Assembly (NCBI GenBank): GCA_947179485.1
Contig: OX359249.1
Location: 50,231,402-50,295,401, forward strand
Direction: 5' to 3'
Length of the DNA: 64,000 nucleotides
Source: Allacma fusca
Taxonomy: Eukaryota > Arthropoda > Collembola > Symphypleona > Sminthuridae
The notes beneath the pieces are model-generated. The model was given only the letters and a program-made list of their open reading frames with translations. It did no database searches and had not been told where the DNA came from. Made by a program: the position numbers and the translations under genes. This document shows positions 23,464-36,578 of the stretch, piece after piece (the stretch's first letter is position 1; every line of letters begins with the position of its first letter).

Positions 23464-26388
23464 TATCCTCCCTTGTCGGACCAGAGCCAAGAAGCCCGGC
23501 GAAAGCGTGCAGCTGACGTCGTTTCCGAGTTCCCCGAGACTTGGAAGGCTTCCAAGTCTCACGAGGGTACCGGAACTAATTGGACCGCCAATCTGATGGC
23601 CAACCTCCTAGGGTATTATATATTGGTCGTTGTTCCAAATTGTGTGCGAAAGTCATTGTAAACTAGCGAATGATTTGTATTTTCTGTATCCTGTATTGTA
23701 GGTACGTCACAGAACGAGGCCTTGGGTCCAACGGTGAAGGACAAAAGACTCGTGAGTCCTCCCCCGAATTTAGTCATCCGTCAACCAAGCATGGACTACG
23801 ACACCAAGTTTGATTGTGATGTAATGAAGAGTGTCAGGAAAGTGACGGTTAGTGAAGGTCCTGGGGCCGGTCAACCACCTTCGGTGCATATCATTCCATT
23901 CGGGTGGATTGGTAAGACACGATTTCGCAACAATGTAGAGAAATGTAGTAATACATTGACAATGTTTTCTGGTCACTCTAGCTTGAAGGAGTCCCAATTC
24001 CAAACTGGAGGGACGTGCAGAAGGAAAAGAAGAAACAAGATCTGGACGACGGGAAGACGAAAACACGCAGGTGAAATAAATTACATGCGAAGAGGGCTAA
24101 TACGGCGGAGGCAAAGAACAACAGGGAATAGTCATCGTCAACGGAGTCGGGTCAAAACAGGCTATCCAAACATTTATTTACATATATACGTTATTATTAT
24201 TTATACATTTACTTGCAAAGATTATAAATACATATTATTATTTATACATTTACTTACAAAGATTATAAATACATATTATTATTTATACATTTACTTACAA
24301 AGATTATAAATACATATTATTATTTATACATTTACTTACAAAGATTATAAATACATATTATTATTTATACATTTACTTACAAAGATTATAAATACATATT
24401 ATTATTTATACATTTACTTACAAAGATTATAAATACATATTATTATTTATACATTTACTTACAAAGATTATAAATACATATTATTATTTATACATTTACT
24501 TACAAAGATTATAAATACATATTATTATTTATACATTTACTTACAAAGATTATAAATACATATTATTATTTATACATTTACTTACAAAGATTATAAATAC
24601 ATATTATTATTTATACATTTACTTACAAAGATTATAAATACATATTATTATTTATACATTTACTTACAAAGATTATAAATACATATTATTATTTATACAT
24701 TTACTTACAAAGATTATAAATACATATTATTATTTATACATTTACTTACAAAGATTATAAATACATATTATTTATAAACCTCGACTAAACAAGGAAACTG
24801 ATTGTCAGCCGTTTTTTTGAAACAGTTCGGAATTTGTATTACTTTATGTTTAATAATGTAGCGAATATTTATGTAAAATTTGATTTATACGTCGTTTGTT
24901 ACATCGACTATATTGTTTCCTTATGCTTTGTATAATGAGTAGTGTAGATAAATTAATTTAAAATGAAGTTCATTAATTTGTATATATATACATATAATTT
25001 AATATAGTAAATATAATAACTTAGTAATTTAATATTGAACTTAGTAGTACAGGGTCAACATTTCTAACATTAGAAAATTACTTCATAATTGAATTTAAAG
25101 AATGCATTAAGTACTTTGAATATCTACAGCATATTTAATCAAATTATTCTCCGTAAATTCAACCACATTGTGATTTCTCTTAAATTTTTATCATTTGTAT
25201 TTATAGCTTTAATGTGACTGGAGTATAGCTGAATATATGCACTGCGATTGTGAATTGACATTTCTACGTAAATATTAAATGCAGAGATACGTTTGGATCC
25301 CGAAAGAACCTCCTTTCGTTCGTCAGTCCTACCAGCCACCGAAGCAACCACAGCTTCATCGAAGGCTCCGAATAGTACGTGTATTTTCTTAAATGTTAAA
25401 TGTAGGACTTAACTTTCTATACGTAAATTATACGTAAATACTTAACTGGGGCATATATTTTTAATTTACTCGAATCTATTAGAATACATCTTACCATGGA
25501 TTATTGGGTAGATAATGTATGATTATTTTCTTAGGGAAAGCTTGACATTGTTTTTGAGAAAGAGATCGACTGGTGGGCTTCAGATGCACCGTATCCTTAC
25601 ATTGACCCGAGAGAACTTTCCCGGAAACGGAAGGAGGAAACACTGATCTACCTAGGTCAGTGTTTCTAGTAGACCCAATCTAGCGCCTCAAGTAATTGTG
25701 GCAATGATGAAATTCAGACTGCTCAGAAGGTAACATATATATACGCTTTATTATATTTGTACAATACTTTTATATATTGACAAAATTGTATAATTTGTCA
25801 TTGGGATACATTTGTGAAAATCGACAAAAATGCTAACTGCAAAATGGGGGAATCGCATAATTCATTGTCTACCTTATTTACTAGCGTGCCAGATGATGAT
25901 GGTCATTTTCTAGAAGATTGTTGTATCACTCTGACATGACAATATCATAATTATTATGTTTTAGTTGTTTTTTCGTTTCATACTTTTTCACGAGGTCTGT
26001 GAAACTGAAACCACGGGTGAAATTGCTGATTGTGAGATACGAGTGTTCCAGCCAACTAAGGTAAGACTTTTAAACTAAAAGTATTTGGAGCAACTAATCA
26101 ATTTAATTATACGCACAATATTATTTTGTCGCTATACCACACTATCATTAAAACCTTGCGGAAATGCATTGTGACGAATAATCCGCAATGATTTTTTTCT
26201 TTCTGTGCTTCTAAAACCTTTGGAAAATGCGTTGTGATGAATAATGCACAATGAACTTGATTCGGGCTGTATTCTCAAAACTTTGTTTTGTTTAGCTGTC
26301 AAAGAGAGAACAGCGCAGATTGGACCAAAAGCGCCGAAGGAACATCACCTCTAAGCATATTTCTCAACAACAACGCCGACATGGATAG
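23464..26388 (+). pseudogene. Spliced gene of unknown function, interrupted by stops
   Basis: Candidate exons: about 23464-23612 (DQSQEARRKRAADVVSEFPE...), 23702-23911 (PSMDYDTKFDCDVMKSVRK... ending HIIPFGWIG), 23982-24070 (LEGVPIPNWRDVQKEKKKQD), 25285-25374 (RYVWIPKEPPFVRQSYQPPK), 25535-25729 (KLDIVFEKEIDWWASDAPYP), 25995-26060 (VCETETTGEIADCEIRVFQP), 26296-26388 (LSKREQRRLDQKRRR..., stop TAG). The last four exons join perfectly in phase 0 with good GT/AG sites, which argues for a once-real gene. But 25535-25729 has two consecutive TAG codons at 25667-25672, and the first exons do not join in frame by the sites I can see. The product would be basic at its C-terminus, probably nuclear. I do not recognise the family. 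Alternatively the gene ends at 25669 and the later exons belong to another isoform. Confidence 0.5.
24204..24775. repeat. 41-bp tandem array, about 14 copies, intronic
   Basis: Unit of exactly 41 bases (first starts 24204, next 24245), containing TACATTTACTTACAAAG then attataaatacatattattattta. Copies are identical except the first (TTGC for TTAC) and the truncated last. Such homogeneity means recent expansion. It lies between exons of the unknown gene at 23464-26388. Confidence 0.95.
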
Positions 26389-26429
26389 CGGTACCGAAAG
26401 ATAATGTTCAAACTGGACAAGCAGTTAAA

Positions 26430-26790
26430 ATGAATGAATGCAATTACATGTTGATAATTATTAAATAATACCGAATTGCAAATAAATAAATTGTGATTCC
26501 TATTCCAAAACTTGAGTATAGACTGTAATCCACACTCCTGAATCCTGGTTCCATTAATTGATTTGAATCGGTAATCGTAATTGAATTTAGTTGTATTGTT
26601 AATCCCCTAATACAATAAAAATTCATATTCTTTAATCCGTTAATCCAATCGAATTTTCTTAATTTTATTTTCAATCCAATAATCCTAAACCAAACTGCTA
26701 GAATTTTATTTCCAAATAATCGATGCAAATCCTTTTTATTAAACCCTTAATCAATTCCTGATTCCAACCTGACTAGATTTCCCATCCCTG
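26430..26790. repeat. hAT-type MITE right arm
   Basis: Repetitive TAATCC/GATTCC-type arm ending in a tip that reads, reversed, CAGGGATGGGAAATC. It follows the last exon of the unknown gene directly. The left tip could not be identified, so the left border is approximate. Confidence 0.5.
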
Positions 26791-28105
26791 AATGTGACTC
26801 ATGCAGAAAGGTATTTGAATTAATTCAAAGGATTCTCCACATTCAACTAATTGTAGGTCAAGTCCGCTACTAACGTAAATATCCAAGGATGTTGCACACT
26901 GCTTCGTTTGCTGGGAGGTAGGTACTAATATTGACAGAGTGGAATGTTGTAAGTACAGCCGAGAAAAACAGTCAAAGTCTGAAGAAGAGATGGTCGTGTG
27001 TCGAGCTACCAAAACCTGTCTTTAAAGGCTAGTAGATGTTACTAGATAGAAACGCTGCGAATAAAATATAATCCTTGTGCTAAACATGGATTTTGACTTT
27101 TATCCAAGAAATTATGTTTCACATTGCGTCTAAATACTAAACTAAATAAACTATTACCTAAAAGCATAACTTACGACAACGCTCACTGGACCAGTAAGAT
27201 CATCATAGGTGATGTCGATGCAGTCATGTTTCACAGTAAACGATAAGATGTTTAGGTTAAAACTGTTTTGAAATAATCGAAATGTGACAACGAGAACCTG
27301 CAATTAAGAGACTATGAACGTACATATAATTTTGAATTTGCAGTTGAAGATTTTGTAACCTGGAAGGAATGTGACTTTTGAATGAAACTTTTCAGCTTAA
27401 TCTATGACAACAGGAAGTTCGCTGAGCATTCGCCCATCGGAAAATAGCAAAACACGATTTGAAAAACCAACTGTACAAACAACAAGTTCACAATATAACA
27501 GCTATACTACAGCTGCCACAAATATGGTTCAACGTTGCACTAGGCAGTGCTGACAAGTCATTTTAAGTGCAACAATCACCAATCAGATAGAACTAACAAG
27601 CATTAGAATAATTTTGCAAGGTTGGTTTACAAGACAATTTACTGTGCAACAATTCGTTCTAATGTGTTTAGTGCTTAAACCGTACAAAACTCTCATACAA
27701 AATAGCAGATACTTAGTGCAAATTTATTCATTCGGTTTCGACCAGTCTAGTTCACAAGGACAACTCAATCCATGATCATATACCCGTTAGCATTACAACA
27801 TGCAATTCATATCTATTCAATTCAACCAGAAAATATTACAAACAACTAAGATCTATAGATACTTTATGTTAAACATGGTTACCAACGCAAATTCAGTGTT
27901 ATTATATATATATCAAATTACAAGCTTCCAGATTTGTTAATCGAATAAATAATCAACTCAACCAATTGAATAATAAATAGTGGGTGTTAATAAACTTAAC
28001 AACAAGTATTGTTATTAGTTAGTTATAGCAAAATATATGAAAATGTAATACAAACACATGAACTAAAGATTGTATTGCGAAATACTAGATAGAATAGACA
28101 TACAT
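26791..28105. other. Intergenic, nothing recognised
   Basis: No open frame with domain features, no clear terminal repeats and no tandem repeat found. Confidence 0.4.
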
Positions 28106-28505
28106 ACATGCTGTAGTACCCACAACACATTTCTGTCACGTCGCGCTCACTCTGGTTGGTCACGCCGTGACAGACCCAGATCCCACACTCCTACTCCGCG
28201 TGACCCTCTCATCACCAGCCTCGATGTGACCAACTCAACGGTTTTCCCTTAGGACGGCCATTACCGATCTTCTCCACGACGACCACGCTCTCGTTCTCAC
28301 CACACTCGGACCTTCAGATGTTTTCTCCGGAGACGTGAATTTGTTTTTTACGGAGGTTTACATTCTTCAATTATTTTTATATTGAGTTTGGCACTTGAGG
28401 CCCCCAATCTGTTACTTCCTTTTTTTACTTTTATTTTGACAATAAAGATCGCTTGTGTCTCAATTTGAAGGCATATTCCCTCTGCCTATTCATTTTTTCC
28501 TGCAA
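28106..28505 (+). repeat. Possible solo LTR or old promoter-bearing repeat (fossil)
   Basis: A GC-richer block in AT-rich surroundings, starting about TGTAGTACCCACAACA, with an AATAAA near 28441 followed by a T-rich and pyrimidine-rich tail. This layout resembles a solitary LTR, but no second LTR, primer-binding site or clear target duplication was found. Family undetermined; borders approximate. It could also be a former gene promoter. Confidence 0.2.
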
Positions 28506-29193
28506 CGTTCCCCCGCGTAAATACATACATGTATTGAGTCACAAGAAAAGTAACCATAACTCATTAGCTGTTACAGCAACCTATGCCACACAATGGTATA
28601 ATCAGGAACATTTCGTCTATAGGTCTTTTCCTTGCTCACGCCAACGTAAGAAAACCATTAGTTTTGGTACCAAACCACCGACACAAAGTGGTACCGAGTA
28701 CACTGATACAATGAGCACGACAGAAGTTCGTCCGTACTGACAAAAATACAGCAACGCTTAGGTGTTTGATTAAGCTGCATAGGGGAAAGTTCTTCAGATC
28801 CGGCATTAGGAGTACTAGGGATAGACGGTGAATGGTCCAAGGTGCACGTGTGATTATTGCTATTAACACATATGTAGGTCTTTAAGGTATTCGCTAAAGG
28901 GGAAATTAGTGATACTGAGGAAGGTATCAGGAGCTCGGATTCAGCATTAGCTAGAAGGTTGCAGATTGAAGGATTATAACTTCACACATTTATTAAATTT
29001 AAGCCATCTGAAGTAGTTCCAACTTCGCCATGATAGGGGTCACCATAACGTTTGTGTTTGCGTTTAACACGAAAAGGCCCCGTTTGGTTTGTGAGGCTTT
29101 GCGTATACCGATTTACTTCGCGAATGCATGTATCTTAGGTGACCCGTTTGTATACGTTAAGTACACGTTTATGTAGAAATTGTTCAGAAATAG

Positions 29194-30297
29194 CAGGTTT
29201 ACAATGATTTTACAATTCAGCAGTGGGTAAAAACAGATTTACTGGCAATAGTTACTAACGCAGATTGTTATCCATCGAAAGTAGCAGGTTTTGTCAAGCG
29301 GGTTCTTAAGCACAAGGACATCTCCAAAGTTGAGGCAGCATACTTTCAAAACTGTAAGGCAGGCGTTAGTGAATCAAATGTAGTTGCGACACTTGACTTT
29401 GCTGAGAATTATACACCAGTATATCAGAATGAGATTCATTCCAAACATTTTGGTGTAAATAATGGCATCGGGAAGACCACACTTCATCCAATAACTATGT
29501 ACGTTAGAGATGATACAAATGTCAGACTCGTTTCTGTGGTAATTGTAAATGATTACTAAGATTTTTTTCAAAACGCCTGTCATTGTTTTTCAACCAGTCT
29601 TAGACTTCTGCAGAAAGGAATTTGTGAACTTGCATAGTATTCATGTGTTTTCGGATGGAAGCGCAGTGCAGTATAACATTTTTAAAGTTTTTACTAATTT
29701 GAACAATTTTTATGTCCATTCGTTGGTCATTCTTTGCAACAGCACCTGGTAAAAGTGCTTGTGATGGTATAAGAGGTGTTGTCAAACGTATGGCGACGGT
29801 ATTTGGTATTAGATGTGCGGGTTTTATCATGAACAGCGTCGAATTGCATGATTTTGTTCTTCAAAACGTAAAGAGGGTAACGCCTTTGTATGTTTCCACT
29901 CAGGACATTGTTGCTTACGTCCGGTAGTTCCAACTTGAAGAACGGTTTTCATGGGGAAACAATTTCAGGCACAAGAAAAATGCATCACATTGTGCCTTGG
30001 ACAGATGGCGTAGATTTAGATCTTTTCGAGGTTAGTACAAACGCAAATCCCTCTAAACAATAAACTACCACTCGTATTGTTGCTTTGAAATAAATCCATA
30101 ACATGTAGGGAAATTTGTGGCATGCATGTATGACTCTCGTTGGTATGTAGCACAGGCCATGAAAGTCTGTATGGAGGGCGAGGAATTCTATTTGAAGTTT
30201 TTTAAGTATCCGGACGATAGAGCTTACGTGGGAAAATGCTTCCTGCTTTTGTCCGTTGAATTCAATTCTGTGGGTAGTTCTAGTAGATATAAGTAAG
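29194..30297 (+). pseudogene. Broken transposase-like gene with DFAENY / SDG / FFAT motifs
   Basis: 29194-29559 is open for 121 codons and includes TLDFAENYTPVYQNEIHSKH and TTLHPITMYV. After a frame change come HVFSDGSAVQYNIFKVFTNL (about 29640-29705) and then WSFFATAPGKSACDGIRGVV (about 29725-29785) in a further frame. Last comes GKFVACMYDSRWYVAQAM (about 30108-30165), an SH3-like tail. This order (DFAENY, SDG..QYK, FFATxxGKxxCDGxGGxxKR, VAxxYDxxWY) is one I recall from multicopy uncharacterised proteins in arthropods and cnidarians that behave like mobile elements. The acidic residues look like an RNase H-fold active site, but that is inference. The gene is clearly broken in several places. 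An N-terminal part may lie in 28500-29190. Confidence 0.6.
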
Positions 30298-31797
30298 GTA
30301 GGTAGGCGTGAGTGTTACTACCTGTTTGAAAATGTGGCTGTATTAGATTCGTTGGCTCGTTGATTCACATCCCATCGGGTTGGATAATTTAATCGAGTGG
30401 GATAATTTTGTGGGTATGTTAGCTAGTGGGGGAATTACTACGATTTTACAATAGGCACCTCCTTCCTTTAGAGCACAGAAATGAGCCACTTATGAAATAT
30501 TTTAGTCTCACTTGACATCAAACAGTATTTTTAAATATTTACATTTTTATGTCATCATGTACAGTCAACAAACATGTTCAGGAGACTCGTTATTAGTGTC
30601 ACACTGCGGATTAGAAACTAAAAAATTATGAAAAACCTACGCATGGAATGAACTTTGTGTGAGTGGTATCTCCCAATCTACAACAAATTTCTTTTATTTC
30701 AATGAATGAACTTTCATAAATGAATATTTTATTTATGAACAAAATTAGTGATCAGGTCACAGAAAACCCCTCATCATCTAAACCTTCTCGAACTGCGTCT
30801 AACCACTCGTCATCCGGTTCTGGAGCAACTAATCCCGGATCTTATGGATTTTTTGGAAACAACAACAACTAAAGAATATGATTATAAAATATATATTCCT
30901 GCTATAATAAACAAATAATAATTTTAGCTCCTGTACTTTCAATTTTAAATAATAATTTATACCTTCAACGTAAATTTCAAAATGGCTCCGTAATCAAAAA
31001 GAAAGAATCCCATCAGCGTAGTGATGCAATACAAACGATACAACTTTGTGTTTTTAACAAGCATTGAAAAATAAAAACCACGTTTACTCATAATTTCAAT
31101 ATTTCAGTAGTAATAAACTAAGTTTATAAAGGCTTTGCTTAAATCAAAAGTATAGGAGCATATACATTGAAAAACGAAGCAGGCTGTATAACGGAATGGT
31201 TTGTTGTACCAGAAAACCCCAGTTAACGGAAACATACATGGTGTTTTAATTTGCATGATTAATTTTGTGAATGGCTAGGCCTGCTGGAAGCCTCAGTATG
31301 GTTTACACATAAAAAAGATGCCTAATAAGTAACGCTATGGTTTTATCCAAGCAGTGTCTCGTATAAGAAATTCATGTATGGTTTTTGAATATTATGAGGC
31401 ATATTAAATTAACCGTGGCGTGATTTTTTGCTCTTGTTCTCATTGTTACGGAGGCATCACGACAAGAATCCATTGTTAATTATTTGCTCGTAGTTCTTCT
31501 TAAATCACAGGGGTGATTTTTTCCGAAAATCATCGATAATACTGCGAGATCCTTTAATAACCCAATTATTTAATTATAATTAATCGTAAAATTACATGCG
31601 ATATCAATAAAAAATTATTCTTGATGTGCCTACACAGAACACTTCTAAGCTTATCCAATAATTAATTATTAAATAGAGATTACATGTAATTAGTTGTAAT
31701 AAGTTACACATAGATAATTTAATATTCCTTTCATTGTTACGTCAAACTTTAGTTAGCTTTAACTGTTACTTATCAAATGACAATGATGCTATAATTA
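30298..31797. other. Intergenic, little recognised
   Basis: A Ser/Asn-rich open stretch about 30735-30870 (NKISDQVTENPSSSKPSRTA) ends in a stop and could be a last exon, but it has no supporting neighbours. The rest is AT-rich with no feature I can support. Confidence 0.3.
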
Positions 31798-32088
31798 ATG
31801 CTTTCACCAGTGGTACATAAGTATCAAAGAAAAACTGTTGAGGTGGACAGAGATGGTCTTAAGGCAGCCCTGAGATTTGTCAAAGCGGGAAACACGTACA
31901 GGGCAGCCGAAGAAACTTACGGGGCACCCGAATTTACCATTCACAGGTACAGAAACTTCGACATCGATCAGATCCCTTCCCATGTATCTCAAGATCGTTT
32001 CAAAAGGAATGTGCAGGAGAAAGTGAATTGTGAATACACTATAGCCATTTCAAGAAGGTTTTACGCCTTAACAAGTAAGTCCTTGTGA
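31798..32088 (+). pseudogene. Pogo-like transposase N-terminal (Psq HTH) fragment
   Basis: A 96-codon frame beginning MLSPVVHKYQRKTVEVDRDG. Residues about 8-55 form a Psq-type helix-turn-helix as in pogo/Tigger transposases and their host derivatives: LKAALRFVKAGNTYRAAEET then YGAPEFTIHRYRN matches the (LKxALxAVKxGxxSxRxAAxxYGxPxxTLxRxxx) pattern. The following SRRFYALTSKSL fits the second segment of such proteins. It stops there; the CENP-B second HTH and the DDE domain are absent, so it is a truncated relic or a lone exon. Confidence 0.65.
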
Positions 32089-33734
32089 CAAATTACTTAT
32101 TCTCTAGCCGTAGAAAATAATTTTCCACACCGTTTCAAGAATGCAGCTCGAGTTCATTCAATATAACCACTGAGATCAGTTGAATTTACTAGTTCGTGAA
32201 TGTAACAACTGCATGTACGGTTGAAACATTCTTTGCTAGATTACATTTGCATTCTGTCTCAACCCGAAGTAAATTGGAATCTCCCTGTTTCGACCTTGTT
32301 AGTAATTATTATTTATTTAATTTGTCAGACATCACTCGATGTACTGGTGATTCAGGCTACGTGATGGTTTTCTTATAAAAGCGCGCTCATTTACGACATT
32401 GTATTTTTTCTAGAGTTGTATTATATAGCCACTACACGTTATTAAAGACCCGCGACTCATACGTAACTCGTGTTATATTATTTGTTTTCAGCTCTCCAAT
32501 CACTTACACCCGAATGCGTACTTGTTAAAGGTCAAATTTTATTTTTCAAATTCCCTTATATTTTTGGTTCATATGATCTAAAAATTCGTCATTGTTGTGG
32601 AAAAAATGCGTTTGGAGTTGAAGCTTAACCATATATCTGTGTCCACTGTATAATTAAACTTTTGTATTTATAAGTATAATAATTGTAATAATCACAGCTA
32701 TATTGATAATTACACGTTTAATTTAAGGAGTAACAGAATGCATGTTGTGGCTTCCACCCTGACCCGTTACGTACATCATGAATGAACCCGTATGTATATA
32801 TGTATAAAAAATACGGGTTTTTCTTGTTTTCGACACGAGCACAATGTGATACTCGATCATATGAAGCTTTGCATTTTGAAGTAAAAAATATGCAGATTAC
32901 GTTGTGCTCACCGTGAAAAAATCCGTTAGAGCAAATAATTTAATGTATTTTTTTAATCCAGCGTTTCCCAATTTTTATATCCAATTTTTATCCAACGTTT
33001 CCCGTAAAAAATCATGAAGCCACCTTAAGTTGCTATATCAATTAAGCAACATGTCAAATACAATTGCTTGAGTCATTAAGGGTGTTAAAAATTATTGAAG
33101 TTTTCGGGTATATTCTGGTTCCGCCTTCGCATTACAATTTTCCGACCGCCTCCCCCCCCAAAATTGCTTCGGAGTCGTTTAGTGATATAAACACAAATAA
33201 TTAAAAACTTGGTTACTTTTTCGTTACCCGTTTTCAAAAAACAAACTCTTTGGTATAACGGTATAATTTGTAAGATTCTGCAGCCAAATTGTTTGAGCAC
33301 TGTTTGACATTCCTATTAGAATTTCCTCCATGCAATCTTTCAGGCTGATGTGTTTGCTAGAATCACCGGATATAAATTCGTTGACTCTATCAAATGATTT
33401 ATACACGTATACCAGAACGATCAATGTATTTTCAAAAGAACATGTGTTACGTAACAAAAAATCTGCGGTGTCGGTTGCGAAAGTGTCTTACCTATAATAT
33501 AATAAAACGTGGTTCTCATATGAAACTTGATTGCAATTATAAATTATTTCTCACGAACTCAACAAATGGAAGAGACTGCATCCATGACTACTTGCTTAAC
33601 GGGCATCGTCCACTCTTCCCGAAAAATAAATAACGGAATCGTTTCACCTTGGGCGGCACTTTTTGAGGACGATAATTAACTGTAGTGCGGCAATCTACGT
33701 TTTCTCCTCAATGTATTGAGACAGCGTTTTAATC
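32089..33734. other. Intergenic, nothing recognised
   Basis: Short open frames only. No transposon ends and no domain signatures found. Confidence 0.4.
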
Positions 33735-33961
33735 CACCAGAGAGAGAAAGACTTTATTGACACTGCTTCTCAATAGAAGTAGCCCTTATGGACTCAGTAT
33801 ACTAACACACAGTATTAACAATTAAGTAACTAATTAGTATAATTTATGACTTATAAAGATGATTATTACAAATTAATGCACTGTTCTTAAGAACTAAAGA
33901 TACTATTTCTTCAATAACTTTCATTGGTATCCTAAATCGTTTTAAGAATGTTAAAAAAAAT

Positions 33962-34939
33962 TTAAATTGTTCCTCTTGCCCCAATGTACAGTCCAATTGT
34001 TTCCACATCTTTTAGATTTAATTTTGATTGAAAGTAGGGAATGCATGGATCATAAAGTGATTTCTTTTCTTGGTTCACTTTTTCAGGCTGGTGAATATCT
34101 TGTTCCATTCTTATTGTTGGATCTAAAATGTATCCTTTTTTAGAGTTTGGTTCAATAGCAAGAATGTCAACTCTTCTACTTGTCCCATTTTTATCTTCAC
34201 AATATACTTCTTCTTGGACTATATATTTATTTTCTTTAAATTTTGTAGCTAACAATGAGCGAATGCTGTGATGACGATTATTACGTAATAATTCACCTCT
34301 GGGGCATTTACCAAGGATATGTCCTAAGGTTTCAAAATCATTGCAATATCTACAATGGCTATTACCTTGGCTGTAACCCGGATTTGACTTATTAGGCAAT
34401 ACGTTTCCGTTCATTTTGATTGCATTTATCCATTCAGATGTTGATAACCCAAATTTATTAGTTATCCATTTGTTAGCAGTGGGACATTCGGAAAATTGTG
34501 CGACACCTTGTCCTTTACTTGGAAGCTTACTCCATTTTTCATATTCTAACTTTTGCAATTCATTCCTAATAAGTTTACATTTCTTTAACTTCTTTTTTGG
34601 TTGTTGTTTGTCAGTGTTATTCATTGATTCTTCTCTATTACTTTCTGAAGTATCTTCATCTTGATAGATGTCTACAAGGGATGATTTGAATTCTTCAGTC
34701 ATGTTTAGATTATCCAAGCATTTATTTTTTTCATTTGTAAAATTTCTTATTACATTCAGAACTTCAATACCACTATTTTGTAGATTGTCACATGCATTAT
34801 AATTTTGAATGTTTGCTTCCCATGATGTTTTAATAATTCCCAATCCTTTTACCTTTCTACTAGAATAAATCATAGCGTCAGGGGTTGATGTTGGTATTTG
34901 AAAAATTTCTTTAACTGCACTTTTCAGGATTTTATCCAC
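33962..34939 (-). pseudogene. LINE thumb, CCHC knuckle and restriction-like endonuclease block
   Basis: 325 codons. The start (DKILKSAVKEIFQIPTSTPD, then RKVKGLGI) is the RT thumb/linker of R2-group proteins. The middle holds CRYCNDFETLGHILGKCPRG, a C-x2-C-x7-H-x4-C knuckle. The end has the endonuclease core RRVDILAIEPNSKKGYILDP with the conserved D and the following TIRMEQD. It ends at TAA 33962, an apparently natural C-terminus. Confidence 0.8.
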
Positions 34940-34968
34940 TTTATCAAAGAATGAAGGCGAAATTTTAT

Positions 34969-36552
34969 TTAAGGGAATATGTTGTAGGGGGAAATTAAAA
35001 TCGGCCAGATAAATTCATTAATGATATTCAATTTTTGGTCTGGATTAAGGAATGGAGTTGCAACTATTCTTTCAATTTTGCCTCGAAATTTATGGAGTAA
35101 TTTTTCTTCATGACATACTATTTCATCATTAAAATTCATACCAAGATACTTCACCATTTCATTAGTTCCAATGCACTTGATCCGAGTATTTTCATTGAGA
35201 ATCAGATCATCTGTACATAATTCTCCTTTTACCAGACTAATACATTGGGATTTTCTGGAATTAATTTGAAGTCCTAATTCATTATAAATTCCAATAAATG
35301 TTTGGTTGAGAATGATGGAAGATGTACGAGAGTTCGCAGAAATGTCTGAATCATCAGCGAAATTTTGGAGAGTTTCATTTGGGAAGTCAGGGTGAAGCTG
35401 GAAGCCATACATACGTTTTACAGATGGTTCATTTAATTCCATAATCTCATCATCAACTGCGTTGTTATAAATCCATGGAGATTGTGGTGCCCCCTGCATT
35501 ACTCCACATTTGAAAAATATTTTTTGAGATTTTCCTTTAATTGTATTGATCCTTGTGTAGTTCTCAATCATGAAATTAATGGTAAGGTTTTTGAGTGCTG
35601 TTGGTGCTCTTCTAGCTTGAATCCTATTTGAAGCATGTAAGTGTCCTATCTTATCAAAAGCTTGAGTAACATCAAAGAATGTATTAGTGTAGTCCAATTT
35701 TTCAATTTTAGCCTTTTGAAGACATTCTTGTAATAAAGTCGTATTTATAAGAGTACCATGTTTGTTAGTGAAACCACGCTGTTGATCACAAAATGGAACA
35801 TAGAATCTCATTCTAGAATCAAGTACCTTTTCCACTGTTCTTCTTAAAACAGAACATACTGTAATTGGTCTGAAATTTTTGGGATCACTTTCGTCTCCTC
35901 CCTTTGATATAAGTATTGTTCGGGCTTCACGCATAAATTTAGGAACAAAATTGTGTTTAAGCATGTACGTGATCATTACAGCCAATATTTTTGAAGATTC
36001 AAAATTTGTAGCTTTCAACCATCTTGGAAGAATGCCGTCTTCTCCTGCACTTGATTGTGAGTTTAATCTGTATATTTGTCTTGCTGTATCTTTTGGTGAT
36101 ATATTAATATCAAAAGATGCATCTAAAAGTTTCTGTTCTTCTTTAGTAACTGGATTCAATGCAGGACGTGTTTTATTATTAGGTGTCTCCCACCGGTTTG
36201 AGAATTCTTTGTATAATTCATTTAATTCTATTGTACAACCTTGATCTTTCACATCTTTGATTATAACATTCATTGCTTTTTTTCTTTGATTAAAGTAAAG
36301 CCATTGTGTTTTCTCTCTTTGATATTTAGCTCTTCTCTTATTTCTGTTTCTTTTAGTCGCACGTTGTGGATTGGTGGAGGTCTGATAATTACCATCAATA
36401 TTTTGAAATCCTCCTAATTTTCGTAATCTATAAAAATTTTTGACTGGGTGTTCTGGGCCAGACAGTTCCTTTTCACATTTATGTAAGCATTGTTGGTATT
36501 CAGAAATAATAACTTCAAATGTATCATGATTTGGTACATCATCAGTTGTCAA
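34969..36552 (-). pseudogene. LINE reverse transcriptase block
   Basis: 527 codons with RT motifs in order: KNFRPITVCSVLRRTVEKVL (motif 2), NTFFDVTQAFDKIGH (motif A, catalytic Asp), CGVMQGAPQSPWIYN (motif B), LQNFADDSDI (motif C, FADD instead of YADD), INSRKSQCISL (motif D) and MVKYLGMNFN (motif E). The catalytic aspartates are all present. The frame breaks in the thumb region, just before the linker block. Confidence 0.85.
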
Positions 36553-36578
36553 TTCATTTAATTTGTTTAGAATTGCAT

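Noticed and set aside
24181-24800. 41-bp repeats considered as a CRISPR-like array
   Set aside because: There are no variable spacers; the unit repeats head to tail, and the locus is eukaryotic.
34416-36244. + strand frames opposite the LINE
   Set aside because: Antisense to the RT and endonuclease blocks with clear motifs on the other strand.
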